Below are positions 41,817 through 49,664 of a DNA stretch of 49,664 nucleotides, one piece after another (the stretch's first letter is position 1; each line of letters opens with the position of its first letter). Origin of the DNA: Planktomarina sp. (GTDB taxonomy: Bacteria; Pseudomonadota; Alphaproteobacteria; Rhodobacterales; Rhodobacteraceae). The stretch spans positions 46,634 to 96,297 of the forward strand of contig JAHDBC010000006.1 of the NCBI GenBank assembly GCA_020630595.1, in the 5' to 3' direction. The notes under the pieces were generated by a model. That model had not been told where the DNA came from. It was given only the letters and a program-made list of their open reading frames with translations, and ran no database searches. The position numbers were made by a program, and so were the translations under genes.

Positions 41817-42986
41817 TCAATTTCCCTTCCAGCGCCCTTCAAAATCGTCAGGCACCAAAAGGATATCGCGGTCCACGGTGTTGATGTCGCGGCGTCCACA
41901 CAGTGCCATCGTCTTGTCCAGTTCTGTATGCATCACCTCTAACGCTGTGGTGACGCCTTTCTGGCCCATGGCACCCAAACCATAAACAAACGCGCGTCCG
42001 ATCATCACGCCTTTGGCACCAAGCGCCTTGGCCTTCAAAACGTCCTGACCGCTGCGAATTCCGCCGTCCATCCAGACTTCGATCTGGTCCCCGACTGCGT
42101 CGACGATGGCGGGCAACAGCCGGATCGACGACAATGCACCGTCCAACTGCCGCCCGCCATGGTTCGACACCACAATCGCATCCGCGCCCAATTCAACACA
42201 GCGCTTGGCATCTTCGACATCCAGAATGCCCTTGATGATGACCTTGCCATCCCACTTTTTCATCAGCTTTTCGGTTTTCTTCCAGTCCAGCGTCAGGTCA
42301 AACTGTTCTGCGGTCCACGACGACAGGGATGAATTGTCGGTAACCCCATCGATGTGGCCCACGATATTGCCAAAGCTGCGCCGTTTGGTTTGCAGCATTT
42401 CCAGCCCCCATGACCATTTGGTCGCCAGATTGGCGATGGTTTTTGGGGTCAGTTTCGGCGGGGCAGACAGGCCGTTTTTCAGATCCTTGTGGCGCTGCCC
42501 CAACAGTTGCAGATCCAACGTGATTACCAGTGCCGAACACCCAGCGTCCTTGGCCCGGCCAATCAGACGGTCCGTGTAGTCTTCATCCACCATCGTATAA
42601 AGCTGAAACCAGAAGGGTTGTGTTGTTGCTGCAGCCACATCTTCGATTGAACAGATCGACATGGTGGACAGGGTAAATGGCACGCCAAATGCCTCTGCCG
42701 CACGGGCGGCCTTGATCTCACCATCTGCGCTTTGCATCCCGGTTAGTCCCACAGGGGCAAGGGCAACGGGCATTGCCACATCTTGCCCGATCATTTGTGT
42801 TGCGGTGGTGCGGTTCGACATGTCCACGGCCACCCGCTGCCGGAACCTGATCTTTGCAAAATCGGTTTCATTTTCGCGAAAGGTTTGTTCAGTCCATGAT
42901 CCGCTTTCGCAATAGTCATAGAACATCTGCGGGACACGGCGTTTGTAAATGCGCTTTAGATCTTCGACAGTTGTGATGACGGACAT
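41817..42986 (-). CDS. lldD: FMN-dependent L-lactate dehydrogenase / alpha-hydroxy-acid oxidase
   Basis: Oxidises L-lactate or another 2-hydroxyacid, passing electrons to the respiratory chain. 389 residues in the FMN TIM-barrel family: LAPVGLTGMQSADGE near residue 78, LYTMVDEDY, IIKGIL with the catalytic Lys, SNHGGRQLD near 280 (catalytic His and Arg) and the phosphate loop DGGIRSGQDVLKAKALGAKGVMIGRAF. Lactate is the best guess; mandelate or glycolate cannot be excluded. A GntR-like palindrome lies 15 bases upstream of the start. Confidence 0.9.
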   Translation of the reverse strand: MSVITTVEDLKRIYKRRVPQMFYDYCESGSWTEQTFRENETDFAKIRFRQRVAVDMSNRTTATQMIGQDVAMPVALAPVGLTGMQSADGEIKAARAAEAFGVPFTLSTMSICSIEDVAAATTQPFWFQLYTMVDEDYTDRLIGRAKDAGCSALVITLDLQLLGQRHKDLKNGLSAPPKLTPKTIANLATKWSWGLEMLQTKRRSFGNIVGHIDGVTDNSSLSSWTAEQFDLTLDWKKTEKLMKKWDGKVIIKGILDVEDAKRCVELGADAIVVSNHGGRQLDGALSSIRLLPAIVDAVGDQIEVWMDGGIRSGQDVLKAKALGAKGVMIGRAFVYGLGAMGQKGVTTALEVMHTELDKTMALCGRRDINTVDRDILLVPDDFEGRWKGN

Positions 42987-43000
42987 GATGCACCTTTTTG

Positions 43001-43025
43001 AATTGGTAAGTTCTTTTTACCAATT
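43001..43025. promoter_or_regulatory. Palindromic operator upstream of lldD
   Basis: AATTGGTA and TACCAATT are perfect 8-base arms with a 9-base spacer. TTGGT/ACCAA is the half-site type of the FadR/LldR branch of GntR regulators. It lies 15 bases before lldD and also upstream of the divergent MFS gene. No GntR gene is in the window. Confidence 0.65.
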
Positions 43026-43045
43026 TGCGTCGCGAGTTCAAGATT

Positions 43046-43069
43046 GGGGCATTGGTGCCCCCCTTTTTT
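43046..43069 (+). terminator. Orphan Rho-independent terminator in the lldD-MFS divergent region
   Basis: GGGGCA and TGCCCC form a perfect 6-bp stem with TTGG loop, followed by CC and six Ts on the plus strand. There is no plus-strand gene just before it and it lies 177 bases upstream of the MFS start, so it could end a short leader, a small RNA or an lldD antisense transcript. Confidence 0.75.
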
Positions 43070-43246
43070 CTTCCCAACACCGGTTTCAGGGCGATCCTGC
43101 AAGGTCGGGCAAACGTATGTCAGCCCCTGCGCATGAAATCCCGCAGTGGATTTCGAAGCCTGAAAACAACATCTGCGACCCATTTCCGATTGGCTGAGTG
43201 ACTTCCGGGACTAGCAGAGCCAACAAAACAGGCGTAGGGCAATGCC

Positions 43247-44470
43247 ATGTCCGTATCCATTCACAACGTAGATCACCTGCCATGGTGGCGTCGCCCCATT
43301 CCGCTGCTGTTTTTGATGGCTGCCGGCATGCCAATCGCATTTTCCACATGGTCGGCCCTGTTGAACAACTTTGTCATCGAGGTCGCGCAGTTTGATGGGG
43401 CGGATATCGGGCTGTTGCACACGATCCGGGAAATCCCCGGATTTTTGGCTGTTGCGGTCATATACCTGCTGATTTTCATGCGGGAACAAACGCTGGCTTG
43501 GGTGTCACTTTTGCTGTTGGGGGCGGCCACGGCTGTGACCGCGTATTTCCCGCAGATGGCGGGGATCATGACGATCACGCTACTAAGTTCGATCGGATTT
43601 CATTATTACGAAACGATCAATCAATCGCTGCAGCTTCAATGGATCGAAAAGGCCAAGGCGCCCGAAACGCTGGGTTGGATGATGGGGGCGGCATCGGCGG
43701 CAACGCTGGTTGCTTACGTCGGGATTGTGCTGACATGGGATGCGTTCAATCTGACCTACAGCTTTGTCTATATGGTCGCCGGTTGTACCACTGCGGGGAT
43801 CGCGCTGTTTTGTTGGTTGGCGTTTCCCCGGTTCGAAGGCCCCACGGTGCAGCGCAAGGAAATGGTGCTGCGCAAACGGTACTGGCTGTATTACGCCTTG
43901 CAATTCATGGCAGGGGCGCGGCGTCAGATCTTTGTGGTGTTCGCAGGCTTCATGATGGTCGAACGCTTTGGTTATTCGGTCGATGACCTGACGCTGCTAT
44001 ATACTGTGAACCTTGTCCTGAACATGATCGCAGCCCCGTTGATCGGCAAAGCGGTCTCGCGGTTTGGGGAACGTCGGTCGCTTTTATTTGAATACGCGGG
44101 TCTGGTTCTGGTGTTTTTGGCCTATGGCGGAATATACGCCTTTGGCTGGGGCGTGGTTGTTGCGGCTGTGTTGTATGTGCTGGATCATCTGTTTTTTGCG
44201 CTGAAACTGGCGTTGAAAACATATTTCCAGAAAATTGCAGACCCGGCGGACATCGCGCCCACGGCCGCGGTGGCCTTTACCATCAACCACATTGCAGCGG
44301 TGTTTTTGCCGGTGCTGTTGGGGGTAATGTGGCTGTGGTCGCCGATGTGGGTGTTTGTACTGGCGGCCTTGATGGCACTGACATCATTTGGATTGGCGTT
44401 GCTGATCCCGCGTGATCCGATACCGGGTCGTGAAACGATTTTTCAACGAAATGTGACAGTCCCTGTCTAA
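43247..44470 (+). CDS. MFS transporter
   Basis: 407 residues with about 12 membrane helices: PIPLLFLMAAGMPIAFSTWSALLNNF at the start, IREIPGFLAVAVIYLLIF, and WVFVLAALMALTSFGLALLIP near the end. The segment LLSSIGFHYYETINQSLQLQW and the two long cytoplasmic loops with basic residues are typical of the family, but the substrate is not recognisable. AGGGC lies before the ATG. The divergent lldD makes a hydroxyacid a possible substrate; this is only context. msrA follows after 51 bases. Confidence 0.85.
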   Translation: MSVSIHNVDHLPWWRRPIPLLFLMAAGMPIAFSTWSALLNNFVIEVAQFDGADIGLLHTIREIPGFLAVAVIYLLIFMREQTLAWVSLLLLGAATAVTAYFPQMAGIMTITLLSSIGFHYYETINQSLQLQWIEKAKAPETLGWMMGAASAATLVAYVGIVLTWDAFNLTYSFVYMVAGCTTAGIALFCWLAFPRFEGPTVQRKEMVLRKRYWLYYALQFMAGARRQIFVVFAGFMMVERFGYSVDDLTLLYTVNLVLNMIAAPLIGKAVSRFGERRSLLFEYAGLVLVFLAYGGIYAFGWGVVVAAVLYVLDHLFFALKLALKTYFQKIADPADIAPTAAVAFTINHIAAVFLPVLLGVMWLWSPMWVFVLAALMALTSFGLALLIPRDPIPGRETIFQRNVTVPV

Positions 44471-44521
44471 ACGTGATTGCGTCCCCTATATCATGGATCA
44501 GACCATGACGGAGGGTGCGCG

Positions 44522-45178
44522 ATGTTCTTTATGACCAACAAAAAGATGGAAATGGTGGCCCCGGACGACGCGCTGCCGGGCCGCGACTTTGCAATCCCCA
44601 CCGCACAGACGCATTTCGTATTTGACCGCCCCCTGAAAAGCGCCGTTCCCGATGGTATGGAACAGGCGATGTTCGGCATGGGCTGTTACTGGGGCGTGGA
44701 ACGCATGTTCTGGAACGTTCCCGGTGTGTGGCTGACGATGGTGGGACACGCAGGTGGGTACACCCCAAATGCAACCTACGAAGAAGTCTGTACCGGCAAA
44801 ACAGGACACAACGAAGTGGTGCGGGTCATCTATGATCCGGCGGTCGTGACCTATGACGATCTTCTTAAGGTATTTTGGGAAGGCCATGACCCAACGCAGG
44901 GCATGCGGCAAGGCAATGATCGGGGCACCCAGTATCGATCTGGCATCTACACTTACACGGACGCCCAGAAACAGGCGGCTTTTGTGTCGCGCGATGCCTT
45001 TGCGCCCAAACTGTTGGCCGCGGGGTATGGGGCGATCACGACCGAAATTCTGGACGCCCCTGAATTCTATTTTGCTGAAGACTATCACCAGCAATATCTG
45101 GCAAAAAACCCTGCGGGATACTGTGGGATTGGTGGCACGGGTGTCACATGCCCCATTGGTGTTGCCGCGGTCGACTGA
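44522..45178 (+). CDS. msrA: Peptide methionine-(S)-sulfoxide reductase MsrA
   Basis: Repairs oxidised methionine with thioredoxin. 218 residues with the catalytic Cys55 in [14 protein letters not shown] (the family GCFWG box), [28 protein letters not shown], and a C-terminal Cys pair region ([13 protein letters not shown]) for recycling. GGAGGGTG precedes the ATG; an in-frame upstream extension has no family residues. It follows the MFS gene on the same strand. Confidence 0.95.
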   Translation: MFFMTNKKMEMVAPDDALPGRDFAIPTAQTHFVFDRPLKSAVPDGMEQAMFGMGCYWGVERMFWNVPGVWLTMVGHAGGYTPNATYEEVCTGKTGHNEVVRVIYDPAVVTYDDLLKVFWEGHDPTQGMRQGNDRGTQYRSGIYTYTDAQKQAAFVSRDAFAPKLLAAGYGAITTEILDAPEFYFAEDYHQQYLAKNPAGYCGIGGTGVTCPIGVAAVD

Positions 45179-45180
45179 TC

Positions 45181-45210
45181 GCGCGGGTGTCCCGCCTTGG
45201 CGGGGCGCGC
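45181..45210 (+). other. GC-rich stem-loop after msrA
   Basis: CCCGCC-TT-GGCGGG forms the core, flanked by GCGCG and CGCGC that can extend the stem with an internal bulge. It starts three bases after the msrA stop. No T-tract follows, so it may be a 3' stability element or a factor-assisted terminator. Confidence 0.5.
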
Positions 45211-45240
45211 CAAGCCCCATGGCCCGTGCTGGTTGGGTCC

Positions 45241-45282
45241 GGGGTTAAAGCCTCCGGCGGGAGTATTTACGGCAAAATGAAG
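45241..45282. repeat. Possible dispersed intergenic repeat
   Basis: GGGGTTAAAGCCTCCGGCGG then GAGTATTTACGGCAAAATGA. From memory, variants of CCTCCGGCGGGAGTATTT followed by an AAAATGAAG-like tail recur in intergenic regions of Rhodobacterales genomes. Only one copy is visible in this window, so the repeat status needs a genome search. Confidence 0.4.
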
Positions 45283-45322
45283 GGGTGGTAGGGCGCACAG
45301 GTGATTTCCAAAGGATCCTGAC

Positions 45323-46192
45323 ATGGCGACCTATACTGCATTGACGACACTGCCCGGAAAGGTGCCGGGCGAAGCCCTTGGTGCGGCGTTGGAGGCGTTG
45401 GAACCAGCGCCCACCGGCGTGGGTGTCTTCGAACTGGAAGACGGTTCAGGGCTTTGGGAAGTGGGTGCCTATTTTCTGGAAAAGCCGGATGGTGTTGCCC
45501 TTGCACTTTTGGCAGCGGTGCATGGCGCCAAGGATTTTGTGGTATCCGAAGTGCCGGACGTGGATTGGGTTGCAAAGGTGAAACGCGAACTGTCGCCGGT
45601 CGAAGCTGGGCGGTTCTTTGTTTACGGCAGCCACGATGCCGACCGCGTGCCCGACGGATCCGTTGCCCTGCTGATCGAGGCTGCGATGGCATTTGGAACG
45701 GGCCATCATGGAACGACCCTTGGGTGTTTGCGCGCTTTTGATCGCCTGCTGGATCAGGGCAAGGTCTTTGGCAATGTGCTGGATCTGGGCTGTGGCACTG
45801 CGGTTTTGGGCATGGCTGCTGCGAAAGTTTTTCCAGAAATCGTTCTGGCCAGCGATATTGATCCGGTTGCCGTCGAAGTCGCCACCGCCAATGTGGCGGC
45901 AAACAATCTGGTCGGGCGGGTCAATTGCGTGGAAGCGGTTGGTTTTGATGCGCCCGAATTGGCCGAAGCGGCCCCGTTTGACTTGATCTTTGCAAACATT
46001 CTGAAAGGGCCACTGGTCGATCTTGCGCCCGACATGGCCCGCGCTGTTGCGCCAAAGGGAATGATCATCCTGTCAGGGATTTTGGTCCACCAAGCACAAG
46101 AAGTCGTAGAGGTCTACGAGGCCCAGGGGTTCGCCCTTGATCACCGTGAAGACCTTGGCGAATGGACTGCGCTGACTTTGCAGCGCGTTTGA
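45323..46192 (+). CDS. prmA: Ribosomal protein L11 methyltransferase
   Basis: Methylates lysines and the N-terminus of L11 using SAM. 289 residues: a divergent N-terminal substrate domain, then the methyltransferase core with AFGTGHHGTT near residue 128, LDLGCGTAVLGMAAAK (SAM loop), ASDIDPVAVEVA, and FANILKGPL (the NxLxxPL motif). AAAGGATCC lies before the ATG. It is monocistronic by position, with a terminator right after. Confidence 0.92.
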   Translation: MATYTALTTLPGKVPGEALGAALEALEPAPTGVGVFELEDGSGLWEVGAYFLEKPDGVALALLAAVHGAKDFVVSEVPDVDWVAKVKRELSPVEAGRFFVYGSHDADRVPDGSVALLIEAAMAFGTGHHGTTLGCLRAFDRLLDQGKVFGNVLDLGCGTAVLGMAAAKVFPEIVLASDIDPVAVEVATANVAANNLVGRVNCVEAVGFDAPELAEAAPFDLIFANILKGPLVDLAPDMARAVAPKGMIILSGILVHQAQEVVEVYEAQGFALDHREDLGEWTALTLQRV

Positions 46193-46194
46193 AC

Positions 46195-46231
46195 AAAAAA
46201 ATGCCGTGCTGGGGAGAAACAGCACGGCATT
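46195..46231. terminator. Bidirectional terminator between prmA and DUF1127 gene
   Basis: AATGCCGTGCT pairs with AGCACGGCATT, an 11-bp stem around GGGGAGAAAC. The minus strand has a run of six to seven Ts after it; the plus strand has TTCTTG. It is best suited to the minus-strand gene but lies between convergent genes. Confidence 0.85.
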
Positions 46232-46261
46232 CTTGATACGTCAGCTGATCAGGGAGATGTC

Positions 46262-46465
46262 TCAGCGACGTGTGAAGCGTTCGATATCGCCTGGGATCAA
46301 TCCGATATCATCCAATTCGCGGGCCGTCAGTTGGGACAATGCCTTGCGTGTGACGCGGGAATCGTTCCAGTTTTGAAGGGCGCCGAATGTGGCTGTGAAA
46401 AGCTTACTGACCACGCCGCGCGATGCAGCGACAGGGGAAGGGCGGAAATTGTCGAGTACGGCCAT
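46262..46465 (-). CDS. DUF1127 (YjiS-like) small protein
   Basis: 67 residues ending with the DUF1127 signature: WNDSRVTRKALSQLTARELDDIGLIPGDIERF. Such small Arg-rich proteins bind RNA in some alphaproteobacteria and affect small-RNA turnover or phosphate and stress responses; the role here is inferred. I chose ATG 46465 (MAVLDNF); ATGs at 46480 and 46492 would add 5 or 9 residues. No strong ribosome site decides between them. A strong terminator follows. Confidence 0.87.
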   Translation of the reverse strand: MAVLDNFRPSPVAASRGVVSKLFTATFGALQNWNDSRVTRKALSQLTARELDDIGLIPGDIERFTRR

Positions 46466-46778
46466 GGTTTTGTCTTTCATAAAGTGATGCATCTTTGTGC
46501 ACCGCGTTGCTGATAGGGGGCAGATAGGACCCGCAGGCGATGGAAACAACTGATCAAATTGCATCACCGTTATGCGTTTTGTGCATGTCGTCTTGTTGCC
46601 ATAATCCATTGAAATTATTCGGTAAAATTTGAACGTGGTGTCGTTTTTGCCCTGCTAAATGGCGAATTTGTGCGCTGTGTTTTCAATTTGCGTATCAGGC
46701 GGGCAGACGGATTTGTTTTGTGTTCTCGCGCGGCTCTGATAGATGTGGACAAAACGGAAACAAATCGTGAGCAGTGAC
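46466..46778. other. Divergent regulatory region between DUF1127 gene and ruvC
   Basis: 313 bases without a convincing gene. It must hold the promoters of both divergent genes. AT-rich from about 46597 to 46700. A near-match to the alphaproteobacterial LexA box lies at 46722-46736. I see no other clear element. Confidence 0.5.
46722..46736 (+). promoter_or_regulatory. Near-consensus alphaproteobacterial LexA box before ruvC
   Basis: GTTC-N7-GCTC, one base from the known GTTC-N7-GTTC SOS box of alphaproteobacteria, 43 bases before the ruvC start. ruvCA is an SOS target in several members of this class. Confidence 0.45.
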
Positions 46779-47285
46779 ATGCGTGTTTTGGGGATCGACC
46801 CGGGATTGCAGTCGACGGGATGGGGAATCATCGACGTCGTGGGCAGCAAGCTGCGGCATGTTGCCAATGGTGAATGCAAAACCAAAACCGGGCCATTGCC
46901 AGCGCGACTGGTGTCGTTGTTTGAACAGATCACGGATGTCATCGCCCGGTTTGACCCGACCGATGCGGCGGTTGAACAGACGTTTGTAAACCGTGATGGG
47001 GCGGGAACCCTGAAATTGGGCCAGGCCCGCGGGATTGCCGTTCTGGTGCCCGCGCAGGCTGGGATGGCCGTTGGCGAATACGCCCCCAATGCCGTGAAAA
47101 AAGCGATTGTTGGTGTCGGCCATGCGGACAAGGGGCAGGTGGCCCACATGGTGCGTCTGTATCTGCCCGGGGTGACGCTTGCGGGCGCAGATGCGACCGA
47201 TGCGCTGGCGATTGCCATGTGCCACGCACACCATCTGCAGTCTTCGCAGCGTCTGAACCATGCAGTCCTAAAGGCATCCGCATGA
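46779..47285 (+). CDS. ruvC: Holliday junction endonuclease RuvC
   Basis: Cuts Holliday junctions during recombinational repair. 168 residues with the catalytic acids in [10 protein letters not shown] (Asp7), AVEQTF (Glu) and [14 protein letters not shown] (Asp pair). The ATG at 46779 gives the family N-terminus; a GTG at 46767 would add four residues. Its stop overlaps the ruvA start as ATGA. Confidence 0.96.
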   Translation: MRVLGIDPGLQSTGWGIIDVVGSKLRHVANGECKTKTGPLPARLVSLFEQITDVIARFDPTDAAVEQTFVNRDGAGTLKLGQARGIAVLVPAQAGMAVGEYAPNAVKKAIVGVGHADKGQVAHMVRLYLPGVTLAGADATDALAIAMCHAHHLQSSQRLNHAVLKASA

Positions 47286-47944
47286 TTGGGAAACTGTCAG
47301 GGCGCATAGATTACAAAGGTGTTGATCATGTTTTGATCGATGTGCGCGGTGTGGGGTATCTGGTCTTTTGTTCGGACCGCACGCTGGCCGCTTTGCCTGC
47401 TGTGGGGGAACTTTGCGCGCTGTATACGGATCTTTTGGTCCGCGAAGATCTGCTGCAGTTATTTGGGTTCACGTCTTTGGTGGAAAAAGAATGGCATCGG
47501 CTTTTGATGTCTGTGCAGGGCATTGGGGCCAAAGCGTCGTTGGCGATATTGGGCGCGCTGGGCCCTGATGGCGTCAGCCGGGCAATAGCGCTGGGCGATT
47601 GGGCGGCGCTGAAGTCTGCGAAGGGTGTGGGCCCAAAAACCGCGCAGCGTGTTGTCAATGAATTGAAAGATAAAGCACCGACCGTCATGTCGATGACGGG
47701 GGGCGCTGCGACAGTGACAGAACAGGTTGTCGAAGGTCCCACGGAAACATCCATCGTACCATCGCCCGTGCCACAGTCACCGCCTGTCGCGGCGCAGGCC
47801 GAAGCGATGTCTGCGCTTGGGAATCTGGGCTACGGTCCGGGGGAAGCGGCGTCTGCAATCGCGACCGCGCTGGGCGATCAGCCTGATGCAGATACGGCGA
47901 CGCTGATCCGCATGGCGTTGAAAACGCTTGCGCCGAAAGGGTAG
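47282..47944 (+). CDS. ruvA: Holliday junction branch migration protein RuvA
   Basis: Binds the four-way junction and loads RuvB. 220 residues: an OB-fold N-terminal domain ([26 protein letters not shown]), two helix-hairpin-helix motifs ([13 protein letters not shown] and [13 protein letters not shown]), a variable linker and domain III ([18 protein letters not shown]) that contacts RuvB. It overlaps ruvC and is followed after three bases by ruvB. Confidence 0.96.
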   Translation: MIGKLSGRIDYKGVDHVLIDVRGVGYLVFCSDRTLAALPAVGELCALYTDLLVREDLLQLFGFTSLVEKEWHRLLMSVQGIGAKASLAILGALGPDGVSRAIALGDWAALKSAKGVGPKTAQRVVNELKDKAPTVMSMTGGAATVTEQVVEGPTETSIVPSPVPQSPPVAAQAEAMSALGNLGYGPGEAASAIATALGDQPDADTATLIRMALKTLAPKG

Positions 47945-47947
47945 CGG

Positions 47948-48967
47948 ATGACCGAACCGGACCCGATCATACGGCCAGAACCGCAAGCTGGCGATGGCGA
48001 CAAGGCGCTGCGCCCGCAGGCCCTTTCCGAATTTATCGGTCAGGCTGAAGCACGCGCAAATCTGGCCGTGTTCCTGCAATCTGCCAAGCAGCGTGGCGAA
48101 GCCATGGATCACACGTTGTTTCATGGACCGCCCGGTTTGGGCAAAACGACACTTGCCCAAATTATGGCGCGGGAATTGGGCGTCAATTTCCGTATGACCT
48201 CTGGCCCTGTTTTGGCAAAAGCAGGGGATCTGGCCGCAATTTTGACCAATCTGGATGCGCGTGACGTTCTGTTCATTGACGAAATTCACCGGCTGAACCC
48301 CGTCGTGGAAGAAGTGCTGTACCCTGCGATGGAAGATTACGAACTGGATCTTGTCATCGGCGAAGGGCCGGCGGCACGCACCGTGCGCATCGAACTGCAG
48401 CCCTTTACACTGGTGGGGGCGACGACGCGGTTGGGGTTGTTGACCACGCCGCTGCGCGACCGGTTTGGCATCCCAACGCGTTTGCAGTTTTACACGGTCG
48501 AAGAACTGCACGACATCGTCACCCGCAACGCGCGGCTGATGGGTGTTCCGGCTGATGACGCAGGCGCACAGGAAATCGCAAAACGCGCCCGGGGAACGCC
48601 GCGGATCGCCGGGCGTTTGTTGCGGCGCGTTGTTGATTTCGCCGTTGTCGAAGGTGACGGGCGGATCACCAAAGCCTTGGCGGACAATGCGTTGACGCGT
48701 CTGGGGGTTGATCATCTGGGTTTGGATGGGGCCGACCGGCGGTATCTGACACTGATTGCAGAAAACTATTCTGGTGGTCCCGTCGGCGTTGAAACGCTTT
48801 CTGCTGCCCTTTCAGAAAGCCGCGACGCATTGGAAGACGTGATCGAACCTTACTTGCTGCAACGGGGGTTGATCCAGCGCACGCCGCGCGGCCGCATGTT
48901 GGCGCAGAAAGCGTGGGCCCATCTGGGGCTGCCGATGCCCAAATCACAAAGCGATCTGTTCGGATAA
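47948..48967 (+). CDS. ruvB: Holliday junction helicase RuvB
   Basis: AAA+ motor that drives branch migration. 339 residues: Walker [10 protein letters not shown] near residue 62, Walker [11 protein letters not shown] near 110, [18 protein letters not shown] (sensor 1/arginine finger region), and the C-terminal winged-helix DNA-binding domain ([17 protein letters not shown]). It completes the ruvCAB operon. The usual downstream ybgC-tol cluster is not seen next. Confidence 0.97.
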   Translation: MTEPDPIIRPEPQAGDGDKALRPQALSEFIGQAEARANLAVFLQSAKQRGEAMDHTLFHGPPGLGKTTLAQIMARELGVNFRMTSGPVLAKAGDLAAILTNLDARDVLFIDEIHRLNPVVEEVLYPAMEDYELDLVIGEGPAARTVRIELQPFTLVGATTRLGLLTTPLRDRFGIPTRLQFYTVEELHDIVTRNARLMGVPADDAGAQEIAKRARGTPRIAGRLLRRVVDFAVVEGDGRITKALADNALTRLGVDHLGLDGADRRYLTLIAENYSGGPVGVETLSAALSESRDALEDVIEPYLLQRGLIQRTPRGRMLAQKAWAHLGLPMPKSQSDLFG

Positions 48968-49029
48968 TCTTTGCCGGGCCTGAGGTGAAGTTTTTTCCGT
49001 CAACCATTGGGGCGGGGGGTCGCGCAGGG

Positions 49030-49052
49030 CACGCTGCTGCGGTAGCAGTGTG
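49030..49052 (+). other. Hairpin between ruvB and the last gene
   Basis: CACGCTGCT and AGCAGTGTG form a 9-bp stem (one G-U pair) around GCGGT. No T-tract follows. It lies 63 bases after ruvB and may be a weak terminator or a leader hairpin. Confidence 0.45.
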
Positions 49053-49073
49053 GCACACGGTGGGATGAAACGC

Positions 49074-49664
49074 ATGGACGCGACAGAAGTTGAACGGTTT
49101 TTTACGCGCAGCGATGGAAGCTATCTGTTTGCGCGGTGGGGGCGGCCCTTGGCGCCGATTGTGTTCGGGGTCGAAGATGAAACCCTGTCTGTGGTCAAAG
49201 GCGCGGCAGAAGCGCTGTGTGTGGCCTGCAATCATAAAATGACAGACGCTGATCCGGAATTGGGCAGCAATCTGATGGTGTTTTTTGGTCGGTCATGGGA
49301 CGAATATCTGGATATTCCGGGCTTGGACCGGTTGATCCCGGAATTGCCATCACTTGTGGATCGATTGAACGCGGCTGATGCCAATCAATATCGGATTTTC
49401 CGTTTCGATCAGGCCGGTGCGATCCGCGCGTGTTTTGTGATGTTGCGCATGGACACGCATTTGCAAGACGTTAGCGCAGATACCCTTGCGCTAAGTCAAA
49501 TGGTGCAATCCATGGTCTTATGGTCCGATCAGGCTTTTCAGGATCAGTCTGCCTTGGCCGTGACGGATTCGGGTCACACGATTTTGCGGCCCGAAGTGGC
49601 AGCATTGTTAAGGGCGGCCTATGACCCGGTCATGCCTGCGATGGCGCAAGACAAAAGCCATGCG
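49074..49664 (+). CDS. Conserved protein of unknown function (3' end outside window)
   Basis: At least 197 residues, open to the window edge. It starts MDATEVERFFTRSDGSYLFARWGRPLAP and is mixed alpha/beta without membrane helices or signal peptide. The segments GAAEALCVACNHKM and ELGSNLMVFFGRSWDEYLDIPGLD look distinctive but I do not recognise the family. An ATG at 49065 would add three residues; GGTGGG stands 9 bases before ATG 49074. Its link to ruvCAB is unclear. Confidence 0.7.
   Translation, partial: MDATEVERFFTRSDGSYLFARWGRPLAPIVFGVEDETLSVVKGAAEALCVACNHKMTDADPELGSNLMVFFGRSWDEYLDIPGLDRLIPELPSLVDRLNAADANQYRIFRFDQAGAIRACFVMLRMDTHLQDVSADTLALSQMVQSMVLWSDQAFQDQSALAVTDSGHTILRPEVAALLRAAYDPVMPAMAQDKSHA

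Noticed and set aside
1-49664. tRNA or rRNA genes, insertion sequences, prophage, CRISPR arrays
   Set aside because: No cloverleaf-like sequence, transposase, integrase, phage gene or repeat-spacer pattern was seen in gaps or frames.

Overview
The window looks like a core chromosomal segment of an alphaproteobacterium of the order Rhodobacterales (roseobacter group). I infer this from the protein families and their local order: a phaR / phasin / phaC locus divergent from an intracellular phaZ, rpsA-ihfB-lapA-trpF-(x)-trpB, rplY ... pth, ruvC-ruvA-ruvB, and many tightly packed operons joined by 4-base ATGA overlaps. I see no insertion sequence, prophage, CRISPR array, tRNA or rRNA. The first gene (phaR) and the last gene run off the window.

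Layout. 1-4.4 kb is the polyhydroxyalkanoate locus: repressor, phasin and synthase on the minus strand, depolymerase on the plus strand, with TGC/GCA-rich motifs at each promoter region that fit PhaR operators. 4.5-10.1 kb holds a VOC-cupin fusion gene followed by a nucleoside salvage operon (cdd-deoA-deoB-add-upp). 10.1-15.9 kb holds a SPOR-domain envelope protein, a membrane protein that looks like an inactive M48 peptidase, an acyl-CoA ligase, a DMT exporter and a NodB-type deacetylase. 15.9-23.0 kb is a minus-strand beta-oxidation block (MerR regulator, acyl-CoA dehydrogenase, small membrane protein, GST, thiolase, FadJ) with a second, paralogous MerR gene and strong palindromes between the two regulators. 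23.1-25.4 kb holds two hot-dog thioesterases and a MATE exporter.

25.4-29.5 kb is the most unusual part: a tightly coupled five-gene minus-strand operon encoding an OmpA-like lipidless membrane protein, a helical two-TM protein, a periplasmic solute-binding/OmpA fusion, a membrane-anchored VWA protein with an intact MIDAS, and a protein carrying the HDxxHx11E metal motif of COQ4. A TetR regulator is divergent from it. I do not recognise this combination as a described system.

30.5-36.3 kb holds rpsA, ihfB, lapA, trpF, a second NodB-type deacetylase, trpB and an unknown gene. 36.3-40.5 kb (minus) holds DUF2237, DUF2332, pth, malonyl-CoA decarboxylase and rplY. 40.6-44.5 kb has two MFS transporters flanking an FMN-dependent lactate dehydrogenase whose promoter carries a GntR-like palindrome and an orphan plus-strand terminator. 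44.5-49.7 kb has msrA, prmA, a DUF1127 protein, ruvCAB with a near-match to an alphaproteobacterial LexA box, and the truncated last gene.

Together the window is rich in acyl-CoA and carbon-storage metabolism (PHA synthesis and mobilisation, fatty-acid activation and oxidation, malonyl-CoA decarboxylation, thioesterases), plus nucleoside salvage, tryptophan synthesis, and ribosome and recombination housekeeping. Functional calls rest on motif and family recognition by eye; no database search was run.
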